Origin: Clostridia bacterium
GTDB taxonomy: Bacteria > Bacillota_A > Clostridia > Christensenellales > Aristaeellaceae
Direction: 5' to 3'
DNA length: 9,694 nt
Assembly (NCBI GenBank): GCA_017481065.1
Contig: JAFUPT010000149.1
Location: 1 to 9,694 of the forward strand
Below, one piece after another: positions 1-6,583 of the stretch (position 1 is the stretch's first letter; every line of letters begins with the position of its first letter). Position numbers and translations under genes: made by a program. Below the pieces are notes generated by a model that saw nothing but the letters and a program-made list of their open reading frames with translations, was not told the DNA's origin and did no database searches.

Positions 1-1077
1 ACCGGCTGTCTCGCCCAGCGCTATGGCGACGCCCTGGCGGCGGAGATGCCCGAGGTGGACGGCTTCATGGGCGTGGCGGATTATTCCCGCCTGTATGAAA
101 TGCTGGATGAGTCCATGGGCGGCGACCGCCCGATGTACATGCAGGATGGCCCGCGCTTCTTTGATTGCGGCCGCGTGCTTACCACGGCGCCCTTCTCGGC
201 ATATGTGAAGATCAGCGATGGCTGCGATAACCGCTGCACCTACTGCGCAATTCCGCTGATTCGCGGCGGCTATGCTTCCCGCCCGTTTGAGGACATTGTG
301 GCGGAATGCGAAAAGCTGGCGAAGCAGGGCGTGACGGAGCTGACGCTGATTGCCCAGGACACCAGCCGCTACGGCTGCGACTTCGGCGACGGCCATTACC
401 AGCTGCCGGAGCTGCTGCAGGCGGTGAGCAAGATTGACGGCGTTCATTGGGTGCGCGTGCTCTACTGCTATCCGGACAGCACGGAGGACCGGCTGCTGGA
501 TGAAATTGCCAACAATCCGAAGGTCGCTCCCTACCTGGACCTGCCGCTGCAGCACATCAACGATAAAATGCTGAAGAAGATGAACCGCCGCGGCAGCAGC
601 GAATGGATCAAGAGCCGCATTGCCGAATGCAAGAAGCGGGGCATCACCCTGCGCACCACGATGATCGTGGGCTTCCCCGGCGAGACGGACGAGCAGTTTG
701 AGGAGCTGTGCCAGTTCATCAAGGAAGCGCAGTTTGACCGGCTCGGCGCGTTTACCTACTCCCCGGAGGAGGGCACCGCCGCCGCCATCATGCCGGATCA
801 GATCGACGAGGATGAAAAGTATGATCGCCTCGACCAGCTGATGATGCTGCAGCAGGCCGTTTCCATGGAGCTGATGGAGAAGCGCATCGGCACGGAATGC
901 GAAGTGCTGGTGGAGGGGCAGGACGAGGACGGCTGGTATGGCCGGTCCATCCTGGAAGCCCCGGAATCCGACGGCTGCATCCACCTGGTTTCCAGGCGGG
1001 AGCTGGTTCCCGGCGAATATGTTATGGCGCGCATCACCGGCGCCGACGCCTATGATCTCACTGCGGAGGTGCTTTAA
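1..1077 (+). CDS. rimO: Ribosomal protein S12 methylthiotransferase RimO, 5'-truncated by window edge
   Basis: Radical-SAM methylthiotransferase that adds a methylthio group to an aspartate of ribosomal protein S12 in the cytoplasm. The frame is open from base 1, so the start lies outside the window; 358 codons are present and, against a usual length near 440, roughly 80 N-terminal residues are missing. The first residues read TGCLAQRY, which fits the end of the N-terminal MTTase domain with one of its cluster cysteines. The radical-SAM motif C-DNR-C-TY-C (CxxxCxxC) is at 223-246, followed by IAQDTSRYG, a signature typical of RimO rather than MiaB. The last ~65 residues look like a TRAM RNA-binding domain. 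The stop abuts the ATG of pgsA, and the pgsA ribosome binding site lies inside this gene, so the two are very probably co-transcribed and translationally coupled. MiaB or MtaB are the alternatives, but the motifs favour RimO. Confidence 0.95.
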   Translation, partial: TGCLAQRYGDALAAEMPEVDGFMGVADYSRLYEMLDESMGGDRPMYMQDGPRFFDCGRVLTTAPFSAYVKISDGCDNRCTYCAIPLIRGGYASRPFEDIVAECEKLAKQGVTELTLIAQDTSRYGCDFGDGHYQLPELLQAVSKIDGVHWVRVLYCYPDSTEDRLLDEIANNPKVAPYLDLPLQHINDKMLKKMNRRGSSEWIKSRIAECKKRGITLRTTMIVGFPGETDEQFEELCQFIKEAQFDRLGAFTYSPEEGTAAAIMPDQIDEDEKYDRLDQLMMLQQAVSMELMEKRIGTECEVLVEGQDEDGWYGRSILEAPESDGCIHLVSRRELVPGEYVMARITGADAYDLTAEVL

Positions 1078-1632
1078 ATGAATCTGCCGAATAAACTTAC
1101 CATGCTGCGCATCTGCATGATCCCCGTTTTCGTGATCTTTGCGCTGATCCAGCAGCAGTGGGCGCAGTATGTTGCCCTGCTGATCTATATCCTGGCCTGC
1201 CTTACCGACCTGCTGGACGGCAAGATTGCCCGGAAGAACAACCTCGTGACCGATTTCGGCAAGTTTGCCGATCCCATCGCCGATAAGCTGCTGGTGATGG
1301 CCGCGCTGGTGGTGCTGGTGGAATCCGGCCGCATGCCCGGCTGGGTGTGCATCGTGATGCTCGCCCGCGAATTCATCATCTCCGGTTTCCGCCTCGTGGC
1401 CGCAGGCGGCGGCAAGGTGATCGCCGCCGGCAAGCTCGGCAAGCTCAAGACCGTGTTCCAGATGTCCGCCACCATCGCCCTGCTCCTGCTCGTGCCGGTG
1501 GCCGGCGCTCCCCTGCTCGGCAATTTCGGCGTGGTGCTCGCCAATGTGCTCACCTATATCGCCGCCGCCCTCACCATTATCTCCGGCGCGGAATACATTA
1601 TCAAGAATTTCGATTGCATCAAGGATATGTGA
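1078..1632 (+). CDS. pgsA: CDP-diacylglycerol--glycerol-3-phosphate 3-phosphatidyltransferase
   Basis: Integral membrane enzyme that condenses CDP-diacylglycerol with glycerol-3-phosphate to phosphatidylglycerol phosphate, the committed step to phosphatidylglycerol and cardiolipin. The 184-residue length is normal for the family. The full CDP-alcohol phosphatidyltransferase signature D-x2-D-G-x2-A-R-x8-G-x3-D-x3-D is present at about residues 43-68 (DLLDGKIAR, then GKFADPIAD), with all the aspartates kept. Several hydrophobic segments surround it, including one near residues 12-40 and others in the C-terminal half. The ATG follows the rimO TAA directly, and GGAGGT at 1065-1070, inside rimO, gives a seven-base spacing, which fixes this start. 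A rimO-pgsA neighbourhood is common in Firmicutes. The stop is followed at once by hairpin repeats and then by two strong terminators. Confidence 0.97.
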   Translation: MNLPNKLTMLRICMIPVFVIFALIQQQWAQYVALLIYILACLTDLLDGKIARKNNLVTDFGKFADPIADKLLVMAALVVLVESGRMPGWVCIVMLAREFIISGFRLVAAGGGKVIAAGKLGKLKTVFQMSATIALLLLVPVAGAPLLGNFGVVLANVLTYIAAALTIISGAEYIIKNFDCIKDM

Positions 1633-1715
1633 CCAAAGGGACGTTGTCCCTTTGGAAACCCTTTCTGGGGCGCTGCCCCAGACCCCGCCAAAGGGAATGA
1701 TTCCCTTTGGAAACC
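1633..1715 (+). repeat. Composite hairpin repeat behind pgsA
   Basis: Begins on the base after the pgsA stop. Three perfect stems follow each other: 1633-1641 with 1647-1655 (CCAAAGGGA/TCCCTTTGG), 1664-1671 with 1675-1682 (TCTGGGGC/GCCCCAGA, loop GCT) and 1688-1697 with 1701-1710 (CCAAAGGGAA/TTCCCTTTGG, loop TGA). The middle and last stems, with their ACCCCGCC spacer, match the elements at 4591-4683 (inverted) and 7447-7536. The third-stem position of the family is taken here by the terminator at 1723-1759. The 391-base gap between pgsA and the next gene holds this element, two terminators and a second element at 1829-2010; I see no gene in it. Confidence 0.8.
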
Positions 1716-1722
1716 CCTGCAT

Positions 1723-1759
1723 AAAACATCCCTTTCCCATGGTGGGAAAGGGATGTTTT
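1723..1759 (+). terminator. Rho-independent terminator of the rimO-pgsA operon
   Basis: A perfect 17-bp stem (1723-1739 with 1743-1759) with a three-base TGG loop, rising into a 3' TTTT run. The opposite strand also reads as stem plus T run because the arms start with AAAA, so it may work in both directions and also stop minus-strand transcripts arriving from the deacetylase gene. Confidence 0.85.
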
Positions 1760-1780
1760 GATATAAAATAGGATAGAAGA

Positions 1781-1817
1781 AGGAATCTGCTGCTCTTGCT
1801 TATGGCAGCAGATTCCT
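1781..1817 (+). terminator. Second hairpin, probable terminator
   Basis: A 13-bp perfect stem (AGGAATCTGCTGC at 1781-1793, its complement at 1805-1817) with an 11-base loop, followed by the T-rich stretch ATTTTATTT. It lies 21 bases beyond the first terminator and would back it up. The T tract is interrupted, so it is a weaker candidate than the first. Confidence 0.55.
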
Positions 1818-1828
1818 ATTTTATTTCC

Positions 1829-2010
1829 TGGCGCACAATGTGCGCCACAGTTGAGGGGTGCAGGGAAGGGAGCGAAGCGACTAGCGGCGAGCACATCGGC
1901 TGTGCCGCCGCGTAGCTGCGACTCTGCAAAGCAGAGGGGCAGCCGACATAGGGAATCATTTCCCCTGCCGGGGTTCCAAGGGGCAGCGCCCCTTGGCGAA
2001 CTCCCCAGCG
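1829..2010 (-). repeat. Composite hairpin region behind the polysaccharide-deacetylase gene
   Basis: Read on the minus strand, this follows the deacetylase stop by 13 bases. Its stems in order are 1988-1996 with 1976-1984 (CCAAGGGGC/GCCCCTTGG), 1960-1964 with 1951-1955 (a degenerate GGGAA/TTCCC stem), 1922-1927 with 1931-1936 (CTCTGC/GCAGAG), a long stem with a bulged A (1884-1895 with 1901-1911), and 1829-1836 with 1840-1847 (TGGCGCAC/GTGCGCCA). The first two match the order found in the other copies; the part from 1860 to 1945 is extra. Plus-strand reading frames through this stretch (1851-2147) give low-complexity peptides and are not credible genes. Confidence 0.6.
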
Positions 2011-2023
2011 CCTCCCCTAGCCG

Positions 2024-3277
2024 TCAAGCTCCCGGCGCATCCCCGGCATACAGGGCTTCCTGGGTGGCAACATCGGCGTTGCCGGTGGCGGGAATGCCCA
2101 CCTTTGCCTGGAAGGCGGAAACGGCGATGGAGGTGTTGGGGCCATAGAGTCCATCGGATTTGGCGTCCTCGCCGGTGAGGTAGCCCAGCTCCATCAAGCG
2201 GGACTGCAGGCGGTATACCGCATGGGTGCGGTAATTGAGCTTGAGATCATAGAGGTTTTCGGTATAATCCTCCATGGTGGGCAGGGTCTGCTGGTCGATG
2301 GTGAGCTGGCTGGAAATTTCGTTTTCCCCGAGGCCGAAGAGCTCGTTCATGCTCACCAGCCGGTAACCCTTGCTGCTGGCGGTGGAGATGAATGCCTCGA
2401 AGAGCGCGAGGGACTTCTCCGACATATCAAATTGATAGATATTGCCGTTTTCCAGCGTGGCGGCCAGATCGGCGATATCCAGATTCTTGTAGGAATAGGT
2501 GTAGCTGGCCACGCCGTAATAGCCCAGCTTCCGCAGGAAGAAGTGGGTGCGCTGGTCGTAATCGCTGCCCTTGTATACGGGGCGGAAGAAATGCTGCTGG
2601 TAGTCATCGCCCACAACATAGCTGGCAGCCACGCTCTGCTTCCAGAGCTGCAGCGCAAGCTCGCTGTCGCTGAGGCGGTATTCACCCTTGTGGTTGTAGG
2701 TATGGTTTTCCAGCTGGTAGCCATACTTGCGCACGCAGGTTTTGAAGCCATTCATCAGCTCCTCGGTCATCAGCGCATCGCCGGTGGGGAAGAGGGTGAG
2801 CTGGCAATCATACTTCCGGGCAATATCCACCATGGCCTCGAGCACGAGGGGATCATCGCAGTCGTCCACGGTGATGGCGATCATCATTTCATCATCCGGG
2901 GTGCGCAGGGCCTTATCAAACACAGGCAGGAAATAATCGCCCGCCTCCGGCGCGGGAATCAGGCGGTTGCCGCCGTTCTCCGGCTCCAAAGTGGCCTCGG
3001 GAACGGGCGTAGCTGTGGCCTGCGCCTGCGGTGCGGCGGTCTGCTGGGCAACCGGATCCGCGCCGAGCACCAGCGGCGCGGCCGTGGCGCTGCGCTGGTC
3101 CACGAAATTCTGCTGCTCCGGGGGCAGGGTAACCACAGGCTGGCGGGTGGAAAGCGGGTCGCTCTGCATCAGCAGAACCACCAGCGCCGCCGCCACGACG
3201 GCCAATACTGCGATCAAGGCCGGCAGCGCGCTGCTTCCGTTCTGCCTGCGCTTGGCTCTCTTTTTCTTACTGGGCAT
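2024..3277 (-). CDS. Membrane-anchored polysaccharide-deacetylase-like protein with peptidoglycan-binding domain
   Basis: A 417-residue envelope protein. A lysine/arginine-rich N-terminus and one hydrophobic segment (residues about 18-37) act as signal anchor, and a Pro/Ala/Thr-rich linker runs to about residue 110. A NodB-like polysaccharide deacetylase domain follows (about 130-315). It keeps the metal-site elements: the double aspartate at 138-139 (TVDDCDD in place of the usual TFDDG), HTYNH at 192-196, and FRPVY near 231-235. The usual C-terminal 'LLH' histidine seems absent; the matching stretch reads NIYQFDM. Residues about 350-410 form a PG_binding_1 domain (RLQSRLMELGYL, DGLYGPNTSIAVSAFQ). 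The expected role is de-N-acetylation of a cell-wall polymer, but the altered motifs leave open an inactive or binding-only protein. AGGAG lies nine bases before the ATG. It has its own promoter at 3315-3343, and read-through from the upstream FliB-like gene is possible because I see no terminator between them. Confidence 0.85.
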   Translation of the reverse strand: MPSKKKRAKRRQNGSSALPALIAVLAVVAAALVVLLMQSDPLSTRQPVVTLPPEQQNFVDQRSATAAPLVLGADPVAQQTAAPQAQATATPVPEATLEPENGGNRLIPAPEAGDYFLPVFDKALRTPDDEMMIAITVDDCDDPLVLEAMVDIARKYDCQLTLFPTGDALMTEELMNGFKTCVRKYGYQLENHTYNHKGEYRLSDSELALQLWKQSVAASYVVGDDYQQHFFRPVYKGSDYDQRTHFFLRKLGYYGVASYTYSYKNLDIADLAATLENGNIYQFDMSEKSLALFEAFISTASSKGYRLVSMNELFGLGENEISSQLTIDQQTLPTMEDYTENLYDLKLNYRTHAVYRLQSRLMELGYLTGEDAKSDGLYGPNTSIAVSAFQAKVGIPATGNADVATQEALYAGDAPGA

Positions 3278-3314
3278 TTATGTAAACTCCTGAATGCATA
3301 ATTCTCCATAAATA

Positions 3315-3343
3315 AGTATAGCAGATCAAGAATTCGCATTCAA
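3315..3343 (-). promoter_or_regulatory. Sigma-A-type promoter for the deacetylase-like gene
   Basis: On the minus strand, TTGAAT (3343-3338) is separated by exactly 17 bases from TATACT (3320-3315). The -35 matches the consensus at four of six positions and the -10 at five of six. The predicted start would be about 30 bases upstream of the coding start, leaving room for the AGGAG site. Confidence 0.7.
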
Positions 3344-3359
3344 GGACAATTCTGTGACA

Positions 3360-4385
3360 CTACAAGGATAATAATGGCCAGAAATCCTCGATCAGAATCT
3401 TGCTGTTATAATAGAACGCGCTGTGCTCCACCAGCCGGAAAACCCCGCTGGCCGCATCCACAAAATCTGCCTCGGAGCCCTTTTCCGCCGCATAATGGGC
3501 GCCGGTGAGCCGCAGCAATGCCCACGCGCCGCAGAGGCCCTTCAGCGCATCCCGCCGGGAAAGACGCTTGTCCACGCCGGGGAAGCCCATGTACACCATG
3601 TGGTTGATCAAAATATTCTCAAACCAGCGCTCCCAATCAGGGAAGCGATTCTCGAATTTTCTTGCGCATTCCAAATATTCTTCCGGGACGGAAAAATGGT
3701 CGCAAATTCCCCCGGTGAAGCGGTCCAGGCTCGCGGATTCCAGCTTACGCAGTATGCCCAGCATCGTGGAAAGACCCGCCTCTACGGAGCCGGCCTCCCC
3801 ATCTTCTCCGCCCAGCATACGGCAGATTCCCGCAATGCGCTCCCGCAGGGGCAGGCTCCTGTCCTGCAATATTTCGATGCAGACCCGGCCCATCATCAGC
3901 GCCTGCACATCCGCGCCCTCGCTGAATTCCGGGTGGGCATGCAGCGGCGCAAAGGTGAAGCGCAGCTTATCCTCCGCCATCAGCGCTTCCACCACCGCCT
4001 CGCAGGCGTTGGAACAGCAGGCTTGCAGCATTTCCCCCTCCTTTTTCAGGCTGCGGGGGTACACGCGGCAGATTTCCGGCAGATTCTCCGCCCCGCATTC
4101 CTTCTGCAGCAGGCACAGGCCATCGCCATCCCGCATCGGGCATTCGCCCAGCCAGTTCGGGGAAATCAACCGGAACCGCTCCGGCGAAGGCTCCTCGGGA
4201 ACCCGGAATGCACATTCCAGCTTGTGGTGCAGCTCGCCGGAACATTCCATGCCGATCAGGCGGAAGTATTCCTCCCGGCTCACCGCTATGTCCCAGCCAT
4301 CGCAGCAGCAGCTGCGGCATTCCCCGCATTTGCAGCGGAAACCTTCGAAATAATCCGGCTGCAGCCAGAGTGGTTCATCATGCAT
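3360..4385 (-). CDS. FliB-like cysteine-cluster protein, putative flagellin/protein lysine-N-methylase
   Basis: A 341-residue cytoplasmic protein. Its N-terminal half carries the cysteine pattern of the FliB (lysine-N-methylase) family. FRCKCGECRSCCCDGW is at about 16-31, then GECPMRDGDGLCLLQ (80-94), ECG (96-98), LPEICRVYPR (102-111) and ACCSNAC (122-128). These cysteines probably hold an Fe-S cluster. In Salmonella, FliB methylates surface lysines of flagellin; that is family knowledge, and the substrate here is unknown because no flagellar gene lies in the window. The C-terminal half has no motif I recognise. The length is somewhat shorter than Salmonella FliB. The start is supported by a GGAGAG site about nine bases upstream and a TATAAT at 4421-4426. 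A plus-strand open frame across this region is a shadow. The family call is fairly sure, the substrate is not. Confidence 0.8.
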   Translation of the reverse strand: MHDEPLWLQPDYFEGFRCKCGECRSCCCDGWDIAVSREEYFRLIGMECSGELHHKLECAFRVPEEPSPERFRLISPNWLGECPMRDGDGLCLLQKECGAENLPEICRVYPRSLKKEGEMLQACCSNACEAVVEALMAEDKLRFTFAPLHAHPEFSEGADVQALMMGRVCIEILQDRSLPLRERIAGICRMLGGEDGEAGSVEAGLSTMLGILRKLESASLDRFTGGICDHFSVPEEYLECARKFENRFPDWERWFENILINHMVYMGFPGVDKRLSRRDALKGLCGAWALLRLTGAHYAAEKGSEADFVDAASGVFRLVEHSAFYYNSKILIEDFWPLLSL

Positions 4386-4420
4386 AGGGCATCACTCTCC
4401 TCACATTTTTTGATGTGGGG

Positions 4421-4426
4421 ATTATA
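4421..4426 (-). promoter_or_regulatory. -10 element (TATAAT) of the FliB-like gene
   Basis: A perfect TATAAT on the minus strand, 36 bases upstream of the start codon. No convincing -35 sits 16-18 bases further up, where the sequence is AT-rich with a homopolymeric A run. Between the -10 and the ribosome binding site lies a small stem (4402-4406 with 4413-4417, CACAT/ATGTG). Confidence 0.5.
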
Positions 4427-4496
4427 CACCCTTTTTTCACGCAATATTATTAAGAAAAAATGGCGGAAACGGAAAATTTTGTGGGGGAAGGGAACG

Positions 4497-4580
4497 CCAA
4501 AGGGACTATATCCTTTGAAAATCTGGCAGGGGGAATGATTCGCCCTGCATCCCTCTGAAAAGGCACGCAATGCGTGCCTT
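4497..4580 (+). repeat. Degenerate composite hairpin repeat, plus orientation
   Basis: Stems in order: 4498-4503 with 4512-4517 (CAAAGG/CCTTTG), 4526-4531 with 4543-4548 (GCAGGG/CCCTGC, extended inward through one mismatch to GAA-TGA-TTC), and 4560-4568 with 4572-4580 (AAGGCACGC/GCGTGCCTT, perfect). This is the same stem order as the other copies, but unlike them it does not follow a plus-strand gene; it faces the copy at 4591-4683. Together they fill most of the 317-base gap upstream of the FliB-like gene. I see no coding sequence in that gap. Confidence 0.6.
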
Positions 4581-4590
4581 GAATTATTCT

Positions 4591-4683
4591 GCAAATCGCG
4601 CCGCCGAATGGCGCGATTTGCTTTGCTGAGGGTTCCAAGGGGAATCATTCCCCTTGGCGGGGTTTCAGGGGCAGCGCCCCTGA
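4591..4683 (-). repeat. Composite hairpin repeat behind the SH3b-domain gene
   Basis: Read on the minus strand, starting 19 bases after the SH3b gene stop: an 8-bp stem (4676-4683 with 4665-4672, TCAGGGGC/GCCCCTGA), a 10-bp stem with TGA loop (4648-4657 with 4635-4644, CCAAGGGGAA/TTCCCCTTGG), then a 12-bp stem (4610-4621 with 4591-4602, GCAAATCGCGCC and its complement). It aligns along nearly its full length with 7447-7536. The third stem differs there at several positions, yet both remain paired. This probably serves as the transcript end of the SH3b gene, although no long T run follows. Confidence 0.75.
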
Positions 4684-4702
4684 CCGCCTCCCCCGCCTCC
4701 CC

Positions 4703-5635
4703 TCACGCCGCCCAGTCCAGCACGAGCCGCTCGAGGGTCCAGCTGCTGCGGTCGGAGAGGGAACCGCCGTTCACATTGATGATGGCGTTGCCGTAGGGAT
4801 TGTACTTCGTGCCGTAGATGGTTTCTTCGCCATTGAAATATTCCGGGTGCGCATGGGCCAGCTCGCGCTCGCCAAGGGAATAAACATCATCCTCCCATTC
4901 CATGCCCTGCCCGTACACGCAGAAGCTCACGCGGTACCTGCCGCCGCCCATATGGCTGATCGCAAACAGGTTGGCAAAGCCCATGGGCGCATGTCCGCCG
5001 GTCTCCTGCCAGTAATAATGGTTGTCCGCCATATCATAGATCGAATCATGGATCAGCAGGGGCGTTCTGCCGAAGTATTTCTGGCAGACGGCGGGAATAT
5101 ATGCATCGCTGAGCCGCACATTGTTGCCGTTGAAGAAATCGCCCCACTCCAGGTAATCCTGGCGGTTGTACCAGATGTGTTCAACGGCGAACTCCACCAG
5201 CTGGTGATCCTCCATGCTCGCCGTTTCCAGCACGCCGGAGGGAGCCAGCATGCCCTGCTCGGTAAAATTGGTGAGGAAGAGGTTCACATTGTAGCGCTCC
5301 TTTTCGCTCAAATCCACGCTCTCGCAATCATCGCACAGGGAAAAGCTGTTCTTCAGGTATTCATTCTTCACATAGCCCGTGCGGCCATTGTACATCACTT
5401 CTGTGAACCCTTCCACTGCGCCGCCCATATTGATCACCGTATCTCCCAGACGGATGAAATCAACGGCCTCCGAATCCGCGTTCGGCTCGCTCCGCAGGGT
5501 TACATATTCCCTGCAATTCACCACTTCCAGCACATCGCCAATATACCAATATTCGCAGGCCAGCGCCGAGGGCGCAACCAGCGTAAGCAGCACCAGCGCA
5601 AGCAGGAAAGCCATGATTCCGAGCATGCGTTTCAT
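4703..5635 (-). CDS. Exported SH3b-domain protein of unknown function
   Basis: A 310-residue protein with a signal peptide (MKRMLGIMAFLLALVLLTLV, then APSALAC). Cleavage after SALA is likely; the cysteine at 27 could instead be lipidated, but the lipobox is poor. Residues about 38-95 read as a bacterial SH3 domain (REYVTLRSEPNADSEAV, then GRTGYVKNEYL), a fold that usually binds peptidoglycan or other wall ligands. The C-terminal ~210 residues are rich in aromatic and acidic residues (VEHIWYNRQDYLEWGDFF, HYYWQETGGHAPMGFANLF) and I do not recognise a family. The mix of helical and beta-prone stretches suggests a compact domain rather than repeats. AAGGGGAT eight bases upstream supports the start. 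The gene is divergent from the thioredoxin-like gene across 163 bases, and I could not settle its promoter. It acts outside the membrane. Confidence 0.75.
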   Translation of the reverse strand: MKRMLGIMAFLLALVLLTLVAPSALACEYWYIGDVLEVVNCREYVTLRSEPNADSEAVDFIRLGDTVINMGGAVEGFTEVMYNGRTGYVKNEYLKNSFSLCDDCESVDLSEKERYNVNLFLTNFTEQGMLAPSGVLETASMEDHQLVEFAVEHIWYNRQDYLEWGDFFNGNNVRLSDAYIPAVCQKYFGRTPLLIHDSIYDMADNHYYWQETGGHAPMGFANLFAISHMGGGRYRVSFCVYGQGMEWEDDVYSLGERELAHAHPEYFNGEETIYGTKYNPYGNAIINVNGGSLSDRSSWTLERLVLDWAA

Positions 5636-5798
5636 TTTTATATCCCCTTTTCTGCTGTTTTCTGGAAATTAGACGCGCGCACCAGAGAAAAGGTTGCACA
5701 AAAGCTCCTTAAATTTGACACAACCGAATTGCAGGGGTTTCAGTACGGACCGTCGAAGTTATATATAAAATAAAAACCTTTTCAGGAGGAATCCCCTC

Positions 5799-6296
5799 AT
5801 GAAGAAAATTCTTTCCATAATCCTCACCCTTGTGCTGCTGTGCGGCGCGGCGATGGCCGGCGGCGTGGAATTTTCCACGGTTGATATGGAAGGCAATGTG
5901 GTCAACCAGGAAATCTTCGCGGATTATGATATCACCATGGTGAACGTATGGGCCACCTGGTGCGGCTACTGCCTGGAAGAAATGCCGAGCTTTGTGGACC
6001 TGAAAAATTCCCTGCCGGAAAACGCCAACCTGATCACCATCTGTGATGATGCAGGCTACGAAACCGAGCTGGTGAACATGATTCTGGACCTGATCAAGCC
6101 GAATTTCCCCACCCTCGTGGCCACGAACGATATGTATTCCGGCATTCTCGGCCAGGTTTACGCCTTCCCCACCACCCTCTTCTTTGACAGGGACGGCAAC
6201 ATGGTGGGCGAAGCCGTGGTGGGCGTGCCCAGCCTTGAGGACCCCGCAGGCGCCTACTATGATATCATCATGGAGCGCCTCGCCTCCATCAGCTGA
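5799..6296 (+). CDS. Exported TlpA-like thioredoxin-family protein
   Basis: A 165-residue protein. Residues 1-20 form a signal peptide ending AAMA-GG. The mature part is a thioredoxin fold of the TlpA/ResA type: FSTVDMEGNVVNQE at the start, the active site WATWCGYC with cysteines 55 and 58, and a cis-proline loop at AFPTTLFFDRDG (Pro124). Such proteins reduce or exchange disulfides outside the membrane and need electrons from a membrane donor. The next two genes, a CXXC microprotein one base downstream and a membrane Fe-S protein, supply plausible partners. AGGAGG at 5784-5789 is nine bases before the ATG. A TATAAA lies upstream at 5764-5769, but I could not match it to a good -35. A mature size near 145 residues is typical for single-domain TlpA homologues. 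The family call is firm; the direction of its redox role is inference. Confidence 0.88.
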   Translation: MKKILSIILTLVLLCGAAMAGGVEFSTVDMEGNVVNQEIFADYDITMVNVWATWCGYCLEEMPSFVDLKNSLPENANLITICDDAGYETELVNMILDLIKPNFPTLVATNDMYSGILGQVYAFPTTLFFDRDGNMVGEAVVGVPSLEDPAGAYYDIIMERLASIS

Positions 6297-6297
6297 A

Positions 6298-6444
6298 ATG
6301 AAGCGCGCACATTTGAACATCATCAGGGCGGCGGTTATCGCCATCGCCCTGGTTTTCATTGTATTCGGCATCTCCCGGGGCGAAAATGCGGTGGTGCTGC
6401 GCAAGGCCATCCGCATCTGCCTGGAATGTATAGGTCTGGGATAA
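6298..6444 (+). CDS. CD1871A-like small membrane protein with C-terminal CXXC motif
   Basis: A 48-residue microprotein starting at the ATG one base after the stop of the thioredoxin-like gene. It has a basic N-terminus (MKRAHLNIIR), one transmembrane segment (AAVIAIALVFIVFGI, about residues 11-25), then SRGENAVVLRKAIRICLECIGLG. The ending C-LE-C-IGLG is the hallmark, as I recall it, of the clostridial 'CD1871A family CXXC motif-containing protein'. The function is not established. Its place between an exported thioredoxin and a membrane Fe-S protein suggests that the cysteine pair takes part in thiol-disulfide or electron transfer at the membrane surface. No separate ribosome binding site is evident, so translation is probably coupled to the upstream gene. 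It is easily missed: a longer overlapping frame opens upstream at 6184, but that part only shadows the thioredoxin gene. Confidence 0.8.
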   Translation: MKRAHLNIIRAAVIAIALVFIVFGISRGENAVVLRKAIRICLECIGLG

Positions 6445-6448
6445 TATT

Positions 6449-6473
6449 GGCTGAAAATCGGGGATTTTCAGCC
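6449..6473 (+). other. Perfect hairpin inside the redox operon
   Basis: An 11-bp perfect stem (GGCTGAAAATC/GATTTTCAGCC, loop GGG) four bases after the microprotein stop, closely followed by a second stem (GCGCAA/TTGCGC, about 6474-6489). No T run follows, so it is not a classical terminator. It could stabilise the upstream mRNA or reduce read-through into the Fe-S gene. The 139-base gap up to 6583 holds nothing else I can name. Confidence 0.5.
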
Positions 6474-6583
6474 GGCGCAAGGCTTTGCGCGCCAAAGGCA
6501 CACAAATGCATGCAATAAGGAAACAGCCTGCGGGCGCACATGTCGCCCTCCGGCAGTTTTGAAATCAGGAAAAAGGAACGCAC

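Noticed and set aside
1851..2147. Plus-strand open frame of 98 codons
   Set aside because: Its first half is the hairpin repeat region and its second half is antisense to the deacetylase gene; no ribosome binding site.
2222..3301. Plus-strand open frame of 359 codons
   Set aside because: It is antisense to the deacetylase-like gene, which has domains, a ribosome binding site and a promoter; the plus frame gives a low-complexity peptide without motifs.
3423..4538. Plus-strand open frame of 371 codons
   Set aside because: Shadow of the FliB-like gene, whose cysteine motifs are clear on the other strand; the frame also runs into the repeat region.
5715..5720. TTGACA as -35 for the thioredoxin-like gene
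   Set aside because: No -10-like hexamer lies 16-18 bases downstream; the AT-rich TATAAA at 5764 is too far away.
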